Assembly (NCBI GenBank): GCA_949358305.1
Contig: OX442319.1
Location: 1,426,001 to 1,490,000 of the forward strand
Source of the DNA: Strigamia acuminata
Lineage: Eukaryota > Arthropoda > Chilopoda > Geophilomorpha > Linotaeniidae
Length of the DNA: 64,000 bases
Direction: 5' to 3'
Positions within the stretch are counted from its first letter, which is position 1, and each line of letters begins with the position of its first letter. The notes under the pieces are model-generated. The model saw nothing but the letters and a program-made list of their open reading frames with translations. It made no database searches and had not been told where the DNA came from. A program made the translations under genes and the position numbers. Below, in pieces: positions 33,126 through 44,400 of this stretch.

Positions 33126-34009
33126 ACAAAACTCGTATTCGATTCGAAAGCGAATCGAATACGATTTTTGTCCTTTTTCAACGCAAAATTGTATTCGATT
33201 CGCTTTCGAATCGAATACGAATTTTGCCCTTCTTCAACGCGAAATCGTATTCGACTCGTTTTCGAGTCGAATGCGAATTTTGCCCTTCTTCAACGCGAAA
33301 TCGTATTCGACTCGTTTTCGAGTCGAGTACGAATTTTGCCCTTCTTCAACGCGAAATCGTATTCGACTCGTTTTCGAGTCGAATGCGAATTTTGCCCTTC
33401 TTCAATGCGAAATCGTATTCGACTCGTTTTCGAGTCGAATGCGAATTTTGCCCTTCTTCAACGCGAAATCGTATTCGACTCGTTTTCGAGTCGAATGCGA
33501 ATTTTGCCCTTCTTCAACGCGAAATCGTATTCGACTCGTTTTCGAGTCGAATGCGAATTTTGCCCTTCTTCAACGCGAAATCGTATTCGACTCGTTTTCG
33601 AGTCGAATGCGAATTTTGCCCTTCTTCAACGCGAAATCGTATTCGACTCGTTTTCGAGTCGAATGCGAATTTTGCCCTTTCTCAACGCAAAATCGTATTC
33701 GACTCGTTTTCGAGTCGAATGCGAATTTTGCCCTTCTTCAACGCGAAATCGTATTCGACTCGTTTTCGAGTCGAATGCGAATTTTGCCCTTTCTCAACGC
33801 AAAATCGTATTCGACTCGTTTTCGAGTCGAATGCGAATTTTGCCCTTCTTCAACGCGAAATCGTATTCGACTCGTTTTCGAGTCGAGTACGAATTTTGCC
33901 CTTCTTCAACGCAAAATCGTATTCGACTCGTTTTCGAGTCGAGTACGAATTTTGCCCTTTCTTTCTCAACGCGAAATCGTATTCGACTCGTTTTCGAGTC
34001 GAATACGAG
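33126..34009 (+). repeat. 56-bp hairpin satellite, left array (~16 units)
   Basis: Unit starts repeat every 56 bases (33231, 33287, 33343 and so on). Each unit contains CGTATTCGACTCG, TTTT, then CGAGTCGAATGCG, a near-perfect stem-loop, followed by TTTTGCCCTTCTTCAACG. The unit has no stop codon in any plus frame, so ORFs of 281-345 residues arise in all three frames. Confidence 0.95.
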
Positions 34010-34017
34010 ATAGTCGA

Positions 34018-35659
34018 TGACCCGTTCCCGGACTTTGACTCATACGACTCGTATTCGAGATGTATTCGAGATGTATTCGAATCGTATTCAAGTCGCATTC
34101 GAGATGGTCGATGATTTCCACTCGCTCGTATACGCGTTGTATACGAGCTCGTATTTTGATCGTAATCGTAAACGAATCGTTTACAAGTCGTATACAAGTT
34201 GTATACGACGTGTATACACCTCGTATACGAACAAAGTTTGGAAAATCCACCGGACACTTACTACGACATGAAAACACATAGTAGTCACATACGTCTTATT
34301 TGGAAATTGTGTTTTCACAAACTTCGTTCGTATACGAGGTGTATACACGTCGTATACGACTTGTATACGACTTGTAAACGATTCGTTTACGATTACGATC
34401 AAAATACGAGCTCGTATACAACGCGTATACGAGCGAGTGGAAATCATCGACCATCTCGAATACGACTCGAATTCGATTAGTATTCGATTCGAATACGATT
34501 CGAATTCGATTCGAATACGAATACGATCAAAATACGAACTCGTAACAACTCGAATACGAGATAGTCGATGACCCGTTCCCGGACTTTGACTCGTACGACT
34601 CGTATTCGAGATGTATTCGAGATGTATTCGAATCGTATTCGAGTCGCATTCGAGATGGTCGATGATTTCCACTCGCTCGTATACGCGTTGTATACGAGCT
34701 CGTATTTTGATCGTAATCGTAAACGAATCGTTTACAAGTCGTATACAAGTCGTATACGACGTGTATACACCTCGTATACGAACGAAGTTTGGAAAATCCA
34801 CCGGATACTTACTACGACATGAAAACACATAGTAGTCACATACGTCTTATTTGGAAATTGTGTTTTCACAAACTTCGTTCGTATACGAGGTGTATACACG
34901 TCGTATACGACTTGTATACGACTTGTAAACGATTCGTTTACGATTACGATCAAAATACGAGCTCGTATACAACGCGTATACGAGCGAGTGGAAATCATCG
35001 ACCATCTCGAATACGACTCGAATTCGATTAGTATTCGATTCGAATACGATTCGAATTCGATTCGAATACGAATACGATCAAAATACGAACTCGTAACAAC
35101 TCGAATACGAGATAGTCGATGACCCGTTCCCGGACTTTGACTCGTACGACTCGTATTCGAGATGTATTCGAGATGTATTCGAATCGTATTCGAGTCGCAT
35201 TCGAGATGGTCGATGATTTCCACTCGCTCGTATACGCGTTGTATACGAGCTCGTATTTTGATCGTAATCGTAAACGAATCGTTTACAAGTCGTATACAAG
35301 TCGTATACGACGTGTATACACCTCGTATACGAACGAAGTTTGGAAAATCCACCGGATACTTACTACGACATGAAAACACATAGTAGTCACATACGTCTTA
35401 TTTGGAAATTGTGTTTTCACAAACTTCGTTCGTATACGAGGTGTATACACGTCGTATACGACTTGTATACGACTTGTAAACGATTCGTTTACGATTACGA
35501 TCAAAATACGAGCTCGTATACAACGCGTATACGAGCGAGTGGAAATCATCGACCATCTCGAATACGACTCGAATTCGATTCGTATTCGATTCGAATACGA
35601 TTCGAATTCGATTCGAATACGAATACGATCAAAATACGAACTCGTAACAACTCGAATAC
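34018..35659. repeat. Three tandem 551-bp self-complementary units (palindrome core)
   Basis: The landmark GACCCGTTCCCGGACTTTG begins at 34018-34020, 34569-34571 and 35120-35122, spaced exactly 551. Each unit folds on itself: arms of about 190 bases full of GTATAC palindromes flank a roughly 90-base loop containing ACACATAGTAGTCACATACG. The third unit merges into the right-hand array. Confidence 0.92.
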
Positions 35660-35697
35660 AAATCAAAGTCCGGGAAACAAAAATCGACCATCTCGTA

Positions 35698-36413
35698 TAC
35701 GATTCGAAAGCGAATCGAATACGATTTCGCGTTGAAGAAGGGCAAAATTCGTACTCGACTCGAAAACGAGTCGAATACGATTTCGCGTTGAAGAAGGGCA
35801 AAATTCGCATTCGACTCGAAAACGAGTCGAATACGATTTTGCGTTGAGAAAGGGCAAAATTCGCATTCGACTCGAAAACGAGTCGAATACGATTTCGCGT
35901 TGAAGAAGGGCAAAATTCGCATTCGACTCGAAAACGAGTCGAATACGATTTCGCGTTGAAGAAGGGCAAAATTCGCATTCGACTCGAAAACGAGTCGAAT
36001 ACGATTTCGCGTTGAAGAAGGGCAAAATTCGCATTCGACTCGAAAACGAGTCGAATACGATTTCGCGTTGAAGAAGGGCAAAATTCGCATTCGACTCGAA
36101 AACGAGTCGAATACGATTTCGCATTGAAGAAGGGCAAAATTCGCATTCGACTCGAAAACGAGTCGAATACGATTTCGCGTTGAAGAAGGGCAAAATTCGT
36201 ACTCGACTCGAAAACGAGTCGAATACGATTTCGCGTTGAAGAAGGGCAAAATTCGCATTCGACTCGAAAACGAGTCGAATACGATTTCGCGTTGAAGAAG
36301 GGCAAAATTCGTATTCGATTCGAAAGCGAATCGAATACAATTTTGCGTTGAAAAAGGACAAAAATCGTATTCGATTCGCTTTCGAATCGAATACGAGTTT
36401 TGTCCTTTTTCAA
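35698..36413 (-). repeat. 56-bp hairpin satellite, right array (~13 units)
   Basis: Inverted relative to the left array with the same 56-bp period and variants. The stop-free strand again reads inward (minus). Confidence 0.95.
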
Positions 36414-36486
36414 CGCTTGGGAAAAGGACTCGAATGCGCCTCCACGTTGCAATGCGCATTTGTGTAAACGATGATGGAATCCCCTG

Positions 36487-36494
36487 CTTAAATA
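36487..36494 (-). promoter_or_regulatory. TATA-like box reading into the 56-bp array (right arm)
   Basis: Mirror image of 33035-33042. Together they would drive convergent transcription into the palindrome. Confidence 0.35.
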
Positions 36495-38078
36495 CTGGCT
36501 ATCGCGTCACGTAACAGCAACGTGCCACGTCACGTAATTGCAACGTGCCGCGCTATGCCACACAATGTGCCGCCGCGATAGGCCATTGAACCCGAATGTG
36601 TGTGATGCAAAACGCGCGAGTACGCGCGCGGAGAACGCGCGGCAATGCTAGCAACAGGAGCGCAACTGCCCAAGAAATTGCTCAACAATAAAAGGCACGT
36701 GGAAGCACGTGCCTGAAACAATAGGCACTTCAAATAAAGTTATTGTTAAAAAAACGGGCTTGAAAACCAACAATTACACAATAATTAAGGGGCAAGAAAT
36801 GAACTTTGCTGCAATGCAAAGTTCTCAAAATACAGAGAAATGAAAGTTACACTTGTATAAAGAATTGACAATGTTTGAAACCAATAAAAACTACAAAAAC
36901 ACACTTGTAAAAACCCAAAACAACCCCCAGAATAAATTATTTGACTCAAATTAACCCTAAAACGGTCTTGGAGGTCGTGCAGACGACAGAGTCAGATCGG
37001 GAGGTTGCTAAAACCTGACGCCAAAACTAGCAAAGGGACAGCTAGTTAGAAAACAGCTTTTTCATCAAACATGAACGCTGAAAACCTCACCCAAGGGTAG
37101 AAAATGATGGAGAGAACGTTTTCGCCATCTAAAACGGTCTAAAACGGGTCTAAAATGCCTAAACCGGCGCCTGGAACGTGGCGCAGTTGTTGGGTCAAAT
37201 ATTGTCAAAAATCAGTGGAAATTTGTCAAATATAGGCAAAAATCTGCTGAAATTTGTCAAAAATTGACCAAATTCCGTGCAAGTTTTGCAAGTTTTGTGC
37301 GCATCAAGCCATGCGCGCCTATACTATTGCACGAGCGCATTGACGCGTGATGAAAACCGACCACGTTTACGAAGTGAATTCGAGCTACAAAAGTATCAAA
37401 TCGCCATTCTAGTATGGAACAAAAAAAATTAAGTGGAAACAAACAAAATAAAAACTTTAATATACGAGAAACGTACAATTCCACTCAACTTTGTTTCAAA
37501 TTTTATTTATTGGATCATTAAAAATAAACAGTAGTGTTGTGCACTGTACACTTAAATGTATACCGCAGTACAAGTACCGCGGTCCCGGTACTGCACCGGT
37601 ACACGTGAAAACGCGAGTTTCTCAAATTTAAAAAGTTGATGTCGGCGGCGATGCGTTGTTTTGTGGTGAGAATTTGCCTCGAGAATTGATCTTATCTCTT
37701 TGTTTGCAATATTTTTTTTGGCATTCTTTGTTGATTTTTCGGTTTGAATTTGTTTTTTTCCGGTGTAATTTGAGTGGTGGAAGGTTGTTGGGGTGTGTTG
37801 AGGGCAATTTTGGTTATTTGTTGATTTTTAATTGATTTAATCGTTTTCTGTTTGTTTTTGCTGGTTTTTAATCGATTTTTCTGTATTTTTGGTCAATTTT
37901 TACCAATTGTAATTGTTATTTGTCATTCTGAATTGATTATTGTCCGATTTTATTCGATTATTGTCAGATTTCAGTCGATTTTTGTCGATTTCTAATCAAT
38001 GTTTATACATTTCTTATCAAGTTTTGTATATTTTTGTTGATTTTTAATCATATTTGTTCCTTTTTAATCAAAGTCGAA
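36495..38078. repeat. Right inverted arm of copy B, outer part
   Basis: Matches the left arm inverted out to about 37820 with growing divergence. It then continues with sequence inverted from about 29880-30060, so about 1.3 kb of the left arm, including the MITE site, is absent here. No gene is seen. Confidence 0.7.
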
Positions 38079-38207
38079 AACGAGTTGTAAATGCGTTCGT
38101 ATGCGACGCGAACGCGTATTGGAGTCGATTCCAAGTTCGTATTCCATCGCGAACGCGCATTTGAGACGTAAACGAGTTTATCTTTTTCACTCTCGCTTGA
38201 TCCCCCT

Positions 38208-38460
38208 TTATCGCGCCTCATTGCTCCTGTGAAAAAAAATATATGAGAATGCACAGAAATGAACCTTCCAATACTTACATGAAAATTGGCAACCTTGACA
38301 CAAAACAGTCTATCGACACTCCCAACACCACCCCGGACATTTTTCGGAAGAGTTTGGTCCACCCGGAATCCGCAGAATAGTCTCCCCCGAAATGCGGATT
38401 TCGCGGACGCCAATCCGCGAAAAGGATATTCTTGTCGCGGCGCGCCGACGCGTCCGCCAC
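38208..38460 (-). CDS. Possible two-exon mini-gene in the spacer between copies B and C
   Basis: Exon 1 is 38279-38460 (ATG 38458-38460, product starting MADASARRDK). It ends at a GTAAGT donor. A 52-base intron ends in TTTTTTTTCACAG, and exon 2 stops soon after at 38208-38210. Both splice sites are strong, yet the second exon adds only about five residues, so this may instead be part of a longer or broken gene. Sequence 38393-38415 also resembles the terminal motif ATGCGGATTTC of the repeat family. No known domain. Confidence 0.3.
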
Positions 38461-38476
38461 GCCCGTCTGGAGAGCT

Positions 38477-41400
38477 TAACCTTATGGCGCGCATGCGGAT
38501 TTCTCGGAGTGCGAAAGGGACCCTATTTTTAACATTACGGCGGCCTATACCTTGACCCCCTGTTCGCAGTCTCATGGCTGATTTTGCGGATTTCACTTAT
38601 TTGTATATTCCGCACGATCGCGCGCGTTTTATCAACCTTGGGAAAGCCGCTTTCTCAAATTTGCAAATTCCACATTGTGTGAACATGCTACAACGCTTCT
38701 GTGCGCGTCAATAAAAAAAAAAACCGATTAGAAATGAAATTCAGGGTTTTGTTAAAATAAAAATTATACAATATAATCAGTCTATAATGCTTCTATAATG
38801 CTGTTGGTTTAATCAGCACATTGTAATCGTGTGAAAACACGCGCGCTCGCAATAATACATTACCCAATGTACTTGCACTGGCATGGACCCATCAGTGCGC
38901 ACTTTCCCGTGCGTGCTGCTTGCACTATTTACATCAATTGTTGCTCCACAGGTTGCGCGACCTGCCGGGCAGTTAAGACGTACTAGAATAACCTCAGGAT
39001 TTGATAAAACCTGATTTTTGGATGACACTAAGTAAATGGCAGTGAATGTGAGATGTGAGATACACGATGAATTTAATAAAATTTATATTTCCTAATCATG
39101 GGATTGGTTTCACGTTTCATAATCCAACAATTAAGTAGAATATCATTATTGCAATTGATTAAAACAAATTTTTTTTACAAATTCTTTGGTTTTACATTTT
39201 AAATTTATTTTCCAATAGTTGGCACCATCGCAATTGCTGCGAGTTTAAAACACTGCATTCAGCAGAATTTACTGCACTTTCAAATCAAGGCCAGGCATAC
39301 CTACTGCAAAGTAATGTATAAACCATAAAGAAGCCTTTGATTCGGAATTGCCTGTAGGTAATTCTGCGCTGGTCTCCAATGGAAATGTCCGCGCCGGTCT
39401 TCCGTGCACGGGAAGTCCACAGAAAGTCCGTGCATTCCGTGCGCTGGGAGTCCGTGCGTCGTACCGCGTGATCTTGCATTGTTTTTTGTGGGCTTTTCCT
39501 GATTAGGATTACTTCCTTTTTAACTCTTGAAGAATTAAGTTTGTTTTTTTTGCTCCAAAACGTCCCAAAACGCCTGAAAATCGCGCAACTCGAGGCAAAA
39601 CATTACAGTGTGTATTCAAATCAAAACTAGCTACAAATACATGCTGAAATTAGCTAAATTTTCAAATTTTTTGGCTTTCAAGAAGTAATGGAAACATTTG
39701 ACATAACGTGGATCAGTTGCATTCAAAAACTAAAATATTTTGTGTTTTACTTCAATTTTAAACTAAAAATGATGTCATTTTCTGTTTAAACCCCTGTTAA
39801 AGCTTGAAATACATTTTAACTAAAAGAAATAAGTTTGTTTTTTTCTTCGGCAGTGACGTGTACACACGAGCACGCCTGAGAACGCCAAAAAATGCTAAAA
39901 AACGCTCAAAAACGCCTGAAAATCGCGCAACTCGAGGCAAAACATTAATTTTTCATCTTTATTTCAACTTTTGTGACGTTTAAAATTGTGTTCTCATGTT
40001 TTTTGCCTCAAGTTGCATTGTCATCTGGCGTTTTGGAGTGTTTTTATGTGTTCGCAGGCGTTCGCAGGCGTTTTTTGGCGTTGTCACTCACTCAAGTGGC
40101 CAATTTTAGCATTTTCCGTAGTAAAAATGGCCGTTTTTCGTCAAAATGGCCATTTTTAGCCATTTTTCAGAGTAAAAATGTTTTTTTTTCACCGTTTTTA
40201 TAGTAAAATGGCCATTTTTAGTCGTTTTTTTAATCAAAAATGGCCGTTTTTATCGTTGAAACGTTATTAAAATGTAACGTTTCAATGGCGTTTTGATCTC
40301 GCCTCATTTCCGGTTTTGAAAATTAATAAACGCCCCGGCGTTTATTCGAGGCAACACCCAACTTGGGCTTTTATTCGCGTCGCACCGCATCATCATCTCA
40401 CCTTGCCTCCCGTCTTGAAAATTTATAAACGCCCCGGCGTTTATTCAAGGCAAACCATTGTTTATGTAAGTTTTTCCTGATTAGGGTTACTTCCTTTAGA
40501 AGAAACACGTTTATTTCTTCTCGCTTAATCTTGAGTCGTGATCTCGCCTCGTTTCTGGTCTTAAAAATTAATAAACACCCCGGCTTTTATTCAAGGCAAT
40601 ACGGTACGTTTATGAAACCCAACTTGGGCTTTCATTTTAAAAAAAGCGCGTGTTCTTACGTCGAACTAAGAGATACAGGTGAATTAGCAACGCCTAATTT
40701 GATTTAATAAATAAAGCAAACAACATCTCGCCTCACTTCTGGCGTTTGTTCGAGGCAAGCCATTGTTTTTGCATTTTTTTTCCTGATTAGGGTTACTTCC
40801 TTTTTAACTCTTGAAGAAATAAGTATGTTTTTTTTACTCGGCAGTGACGTGTACGCGCGAGTACGCCTGAGAACGCCAAAAAATACTCCAAAACGCCTGA
40901 AAATCGTGCAACTCGAGGCAAAACATTAATTGTTTATTTTTGTTTCAACTTTTGTAACGTTTACAATTGTGTTCTCATGTTTTTTGCCTCAAGTTGCATT
41001 GTCATTTTGCGTTTTGGGGCGTTTTTAGGCATTTTTAGGCATTTGCGGGCGTTCTTGGGCGTTTTTTGGCGTTGTCATTCAATCAAATGGCCATTTTTAG
41101 CCATTTTTAGCCATTTTTCATAGAAAAATGGTCATTTTTAGCCGTTTTTCATCCAAAATGGCCGTTTTTCATCCAAAAGGGCCGTTTTTCATCCAAAATG
41201 GAATAATTGTTGTGTCCGGATTTTATGTCATTTATTGTCTTAATTAAAGTTAACAAAGTGTCTTTAATTTTTGCTTTTCTTGAATTTCAGCTTTTTAGAT
41301 ATTTTTACATATTAAACTTTCATTTTTTGTGATTTATTAAAAGTTACAGTGTTTTCATGAATTTTAGTGTCTATGATATTGATATTATCTTTATTCATTG

Positions 41401-44400
41401 CTATTTAAAGTTTTATTACTTCTCTGTGTCTTATTTCTTTAATTCTTGCTCATTTTGTGTGATTTTGGATGATTTTTAGTGCATTCGTCGATTTACAGAT
41501 CACTTGCGTAAGACGCGTGACGTCATATTTCTTAATCTAGTTCGGTTGTGTTCAAACTTCTAACCTTTTGTTTGGACCTTATTCTTGTGTTATGGATAGG
41601 TTTTAGAATTGATTTAGACTAATTTGGGGGTGATCTGTCGATTGGTTTGCTTTATTTTTGTCCCGGAACGGTCGTTTTGTCGTTTCGAGCGTTCGTTGTC
41701 GGTACGCACTTGTGCGCTGCTGACCGAGTTCATTCCGTTCGGCAAACGATTATTTTCAAGTGTTCTTTTAATAAATAGTGCTTTTGTTGTAGGAAATTAC
41801 ATTTCCTAATGTTATTTTATTCAATACAGTGTGTATTCTTGATTTTATTCTTGTGTTGAAATTCAAATGTCGTGTTTTGCCGCTCTAGCGGATTTGAAGT
41901 GGGCGCCATGTTGGATTTCCCCGCTAATTTCTTTATTTATCCATTTCATTTGTCTTTTTGAAAATGAATAAACGCCCCGGCGTTTATGCGAGGCAAGCCA
42001 TAGTTTTTGTAGGTTCTTTCCTGATTAGGGTTACTTGTGACGTGCACGCGCGAGCTCGCCTGAGGACGCCAAAAAAAGCTCAAAAACGCCCCAAAACGCC
42101 TGAAAATCGCGCAACTCGAAGCAAAAAATTACAGTTTGAATTCAAATCAAAACTAACCACAAATACATGCTACAATTAGGTAAATTTTCAAATTTTTTAT
42201 CAATAAATGATGACTTTCAAGAAGTATGACAACATTTGACAAAATTTAGACCAGTTGCATTTAAAAACTAAAATATTTTGTGTTTTACTTCAATTTTAAA
42301 CCAAAAATGACGTCATTTTTTGTTTAAACCGGCGTTTATTTGAGGCAAACACGCCGCTGAGAACGCCAAAAAATGCTCAAAAACACTCCAAAAGGCCTGA
42401 AAATCGCGCAACTTGAGGCAAAAAATTAATTTTTCATCTTTGTTTCAACTTTTGTGACGTTTAAAATTGTGTTTTCAAGTTTTATGCCTCAAGTTGCATT
42501 GTCATCTGGCGTTTTGGGGCGTTTTGGGGCGTTCGCAGGCGTTTGCACGCGTTTTTTGGCGTTGTCACTCACTCAAGTGGCCATTTTTAGCCAATTTTCG
42601 AAGTAAAAATGGCCTTTTTTTATTAAAATGGCCATTTTCAGCCATTTGTCATAGTAAAAATGGCCATTTTCAGCCATTTTTTATAGTAAAAATGGCCATT
42701 TTTCATCCAAAATGGCCGTTTTTCATCCAAAATGACCATTTTTATCATTGACACGCTATAAAAATGTAACGTTTCAATGGCGTTTTGACGGAACCGGTAA
42801 GTTTTGAAATTTCCCGTGTCCCGTTATTGTGACTCCTCGTCCGGTTTCTCAGAACCGAAACCCTAATACAGGTGAATTAGTGACGCCTAATTTGTTTTAA
42901 CAAATAAAGCAAACAACATCTCGCCTCACTTCCAGTCTTGAAAATTAGTAAACGCCCCGGCGTTTATTCGAGGCAAGCCGTTGTTTTTACAGTAATTTCC
43001 TGGTTAGGGTTATTTTTTTTTTAACTCTTGAAGAAATAAGTTTGTTTTTTTCTCGCCTGCACGCGCGAGCTCGCATGAGAATGCTAAAAAATAAGCAAAA
43101 ACGTTCTAAAACGCCCCAAAACGCTTCAAAATGCTCCAAAAAGCCTGAAAATCGTGCCACTCAAAGCAAAAAATTATGTTCGCATGTTTTTTGCCTCAAG
43201 TTGCACGGTTATCTGGCGTTTTGGTGCGTTCTTGGGGCGTTTTGGTGCGTTCTTGGGGCGTTTTCGGGCGTTTTTTTGGCGTTGTCACTCACTCCCGCAC
43301 TTTGCTGTCTTGTTTATTACAATTTGGTTTAGCTGTTGTATTTATTTTTATTTGTTTTATGGTTATTTAATGTGTTTTTGTAGCATTCAAAATGTTTTGT
43401 TGCCTAATTTCTCGTTTTGGCGCCAACTGTTTGTTTGACAACGCCGTGTCAGAATTTAGGGATGATTCTGCTTTGGTTTCTAATTAAAAAAAAAATGTTG
43501 TTTTAATTTCAATTGTAACTGCTTATTATAACGTTATTATTAGTATTTTGTAAAGGTTCATTCTTTTTCCATGTTAATAAAAAATGAAGTAACTTTCGGT
43601 GAAAAAAAAAACAGTTAAATGCGGATCAAAATTAAACACACACGAGAAGTTTAATAAACGTCCCGGCGTTTATTCGAGGCAATACGGTACATTTGTGAAA
43701 CCCAACTTGGAACCCGAAAATAACGTGGGGCCGTCTGAACACCTGGATTTGAATTTTCGTCTACGCGCGCGCCGACGCATGGGGAATGCGGGGTGGGGTT
43801 CCTTCCCAGTGTTCCGAACGAGTCAATTTCACCCCGAAAATATCCCGAAATTGCTGATACATGCATTTCGAGCCAGAAATATTGATCTTCATGTAAATTT
43901 TGATTGTTTAGCTTTTTTTTGAAATTTTACAAATTTTTCTCATCTCCTGCCTTCCTCGCTCATTTAACACCAAAATGGCCTGCATTGAGGATTTTTCCCA
44001 TAATCCTTTTCACACGTATGGAGCGCAAACAGTCGCAATAAATGAAATCAGCGGAATTCGGCCTTGAGTTTGCGACGCCATCTTGAATACGAGTAACAGC
44101 ACAGTATGGTGTCAATTATTCGAACTGATCGTAAGGCATGGGACAAAAATTGATTAAAAACGAACAAACATGATTAAAAATCAACAAAAATCGACTGAAA
44201 TCGGACAATAATCAATTCAGAATGACAAATAACGATTAAAATTGGCAAAAATTGTCACAAATAGAGAAAAACCGATTAAAAATCAGCAAGAAACCAATAG
44301 AAATTGATAAAATCAAATAAAAATTAACAAATATCCATTTTGTTTGCTTTTAAACAAATTAAGAACTTTGAAAACACACGACAATTTTAAACAGTAAACA

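Larger units (their letters stand above)
24234..38078 (+). mobile_element. Large foldback-like repeat element, copy B
   Basis: It begins at the shared terminus TAACCTTATGG. It has no protein-coding gene that I can support. It is built of nested inverted repeats and has a large inverted core: sequence from about 29880 to the centre (about 34765) recurs inverted out to about 38078. The right arm is shorter (about 3.3 kb against 10.5 kb) and lacks the terminal sequence, so this copy seems truncated or asymmetric. Long, internally repetitive inverted arms recall Foldback/Galileo elements, but that is analogy only. The first 8.1 kb is repeated almost perfectly as copy C. The right limit is approximate. 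Confidence 0.6.

Noticed and set aside
33126-36413. CRISPR-like array
   Set aside because: The repeats are contiguous with no unique spacers, and the context is eukaryotic.
33070-36459. Long overlapping ORFs (up to 389 residues) in several frames
   Set aside because: They are translations of the 56-bp and 551-bp repeats; the same peptide appears in every frame because 56 is not divisible by three. Kept only as a finding, not annotated as genes.
38048-38596. 182-residue ORF crossing the start of repeat copy C
   Set aside because: It reads through the repeat terminus and the intron-like sequence; the spliced model with strong donor and acceptor is preferred, and neither is certain.
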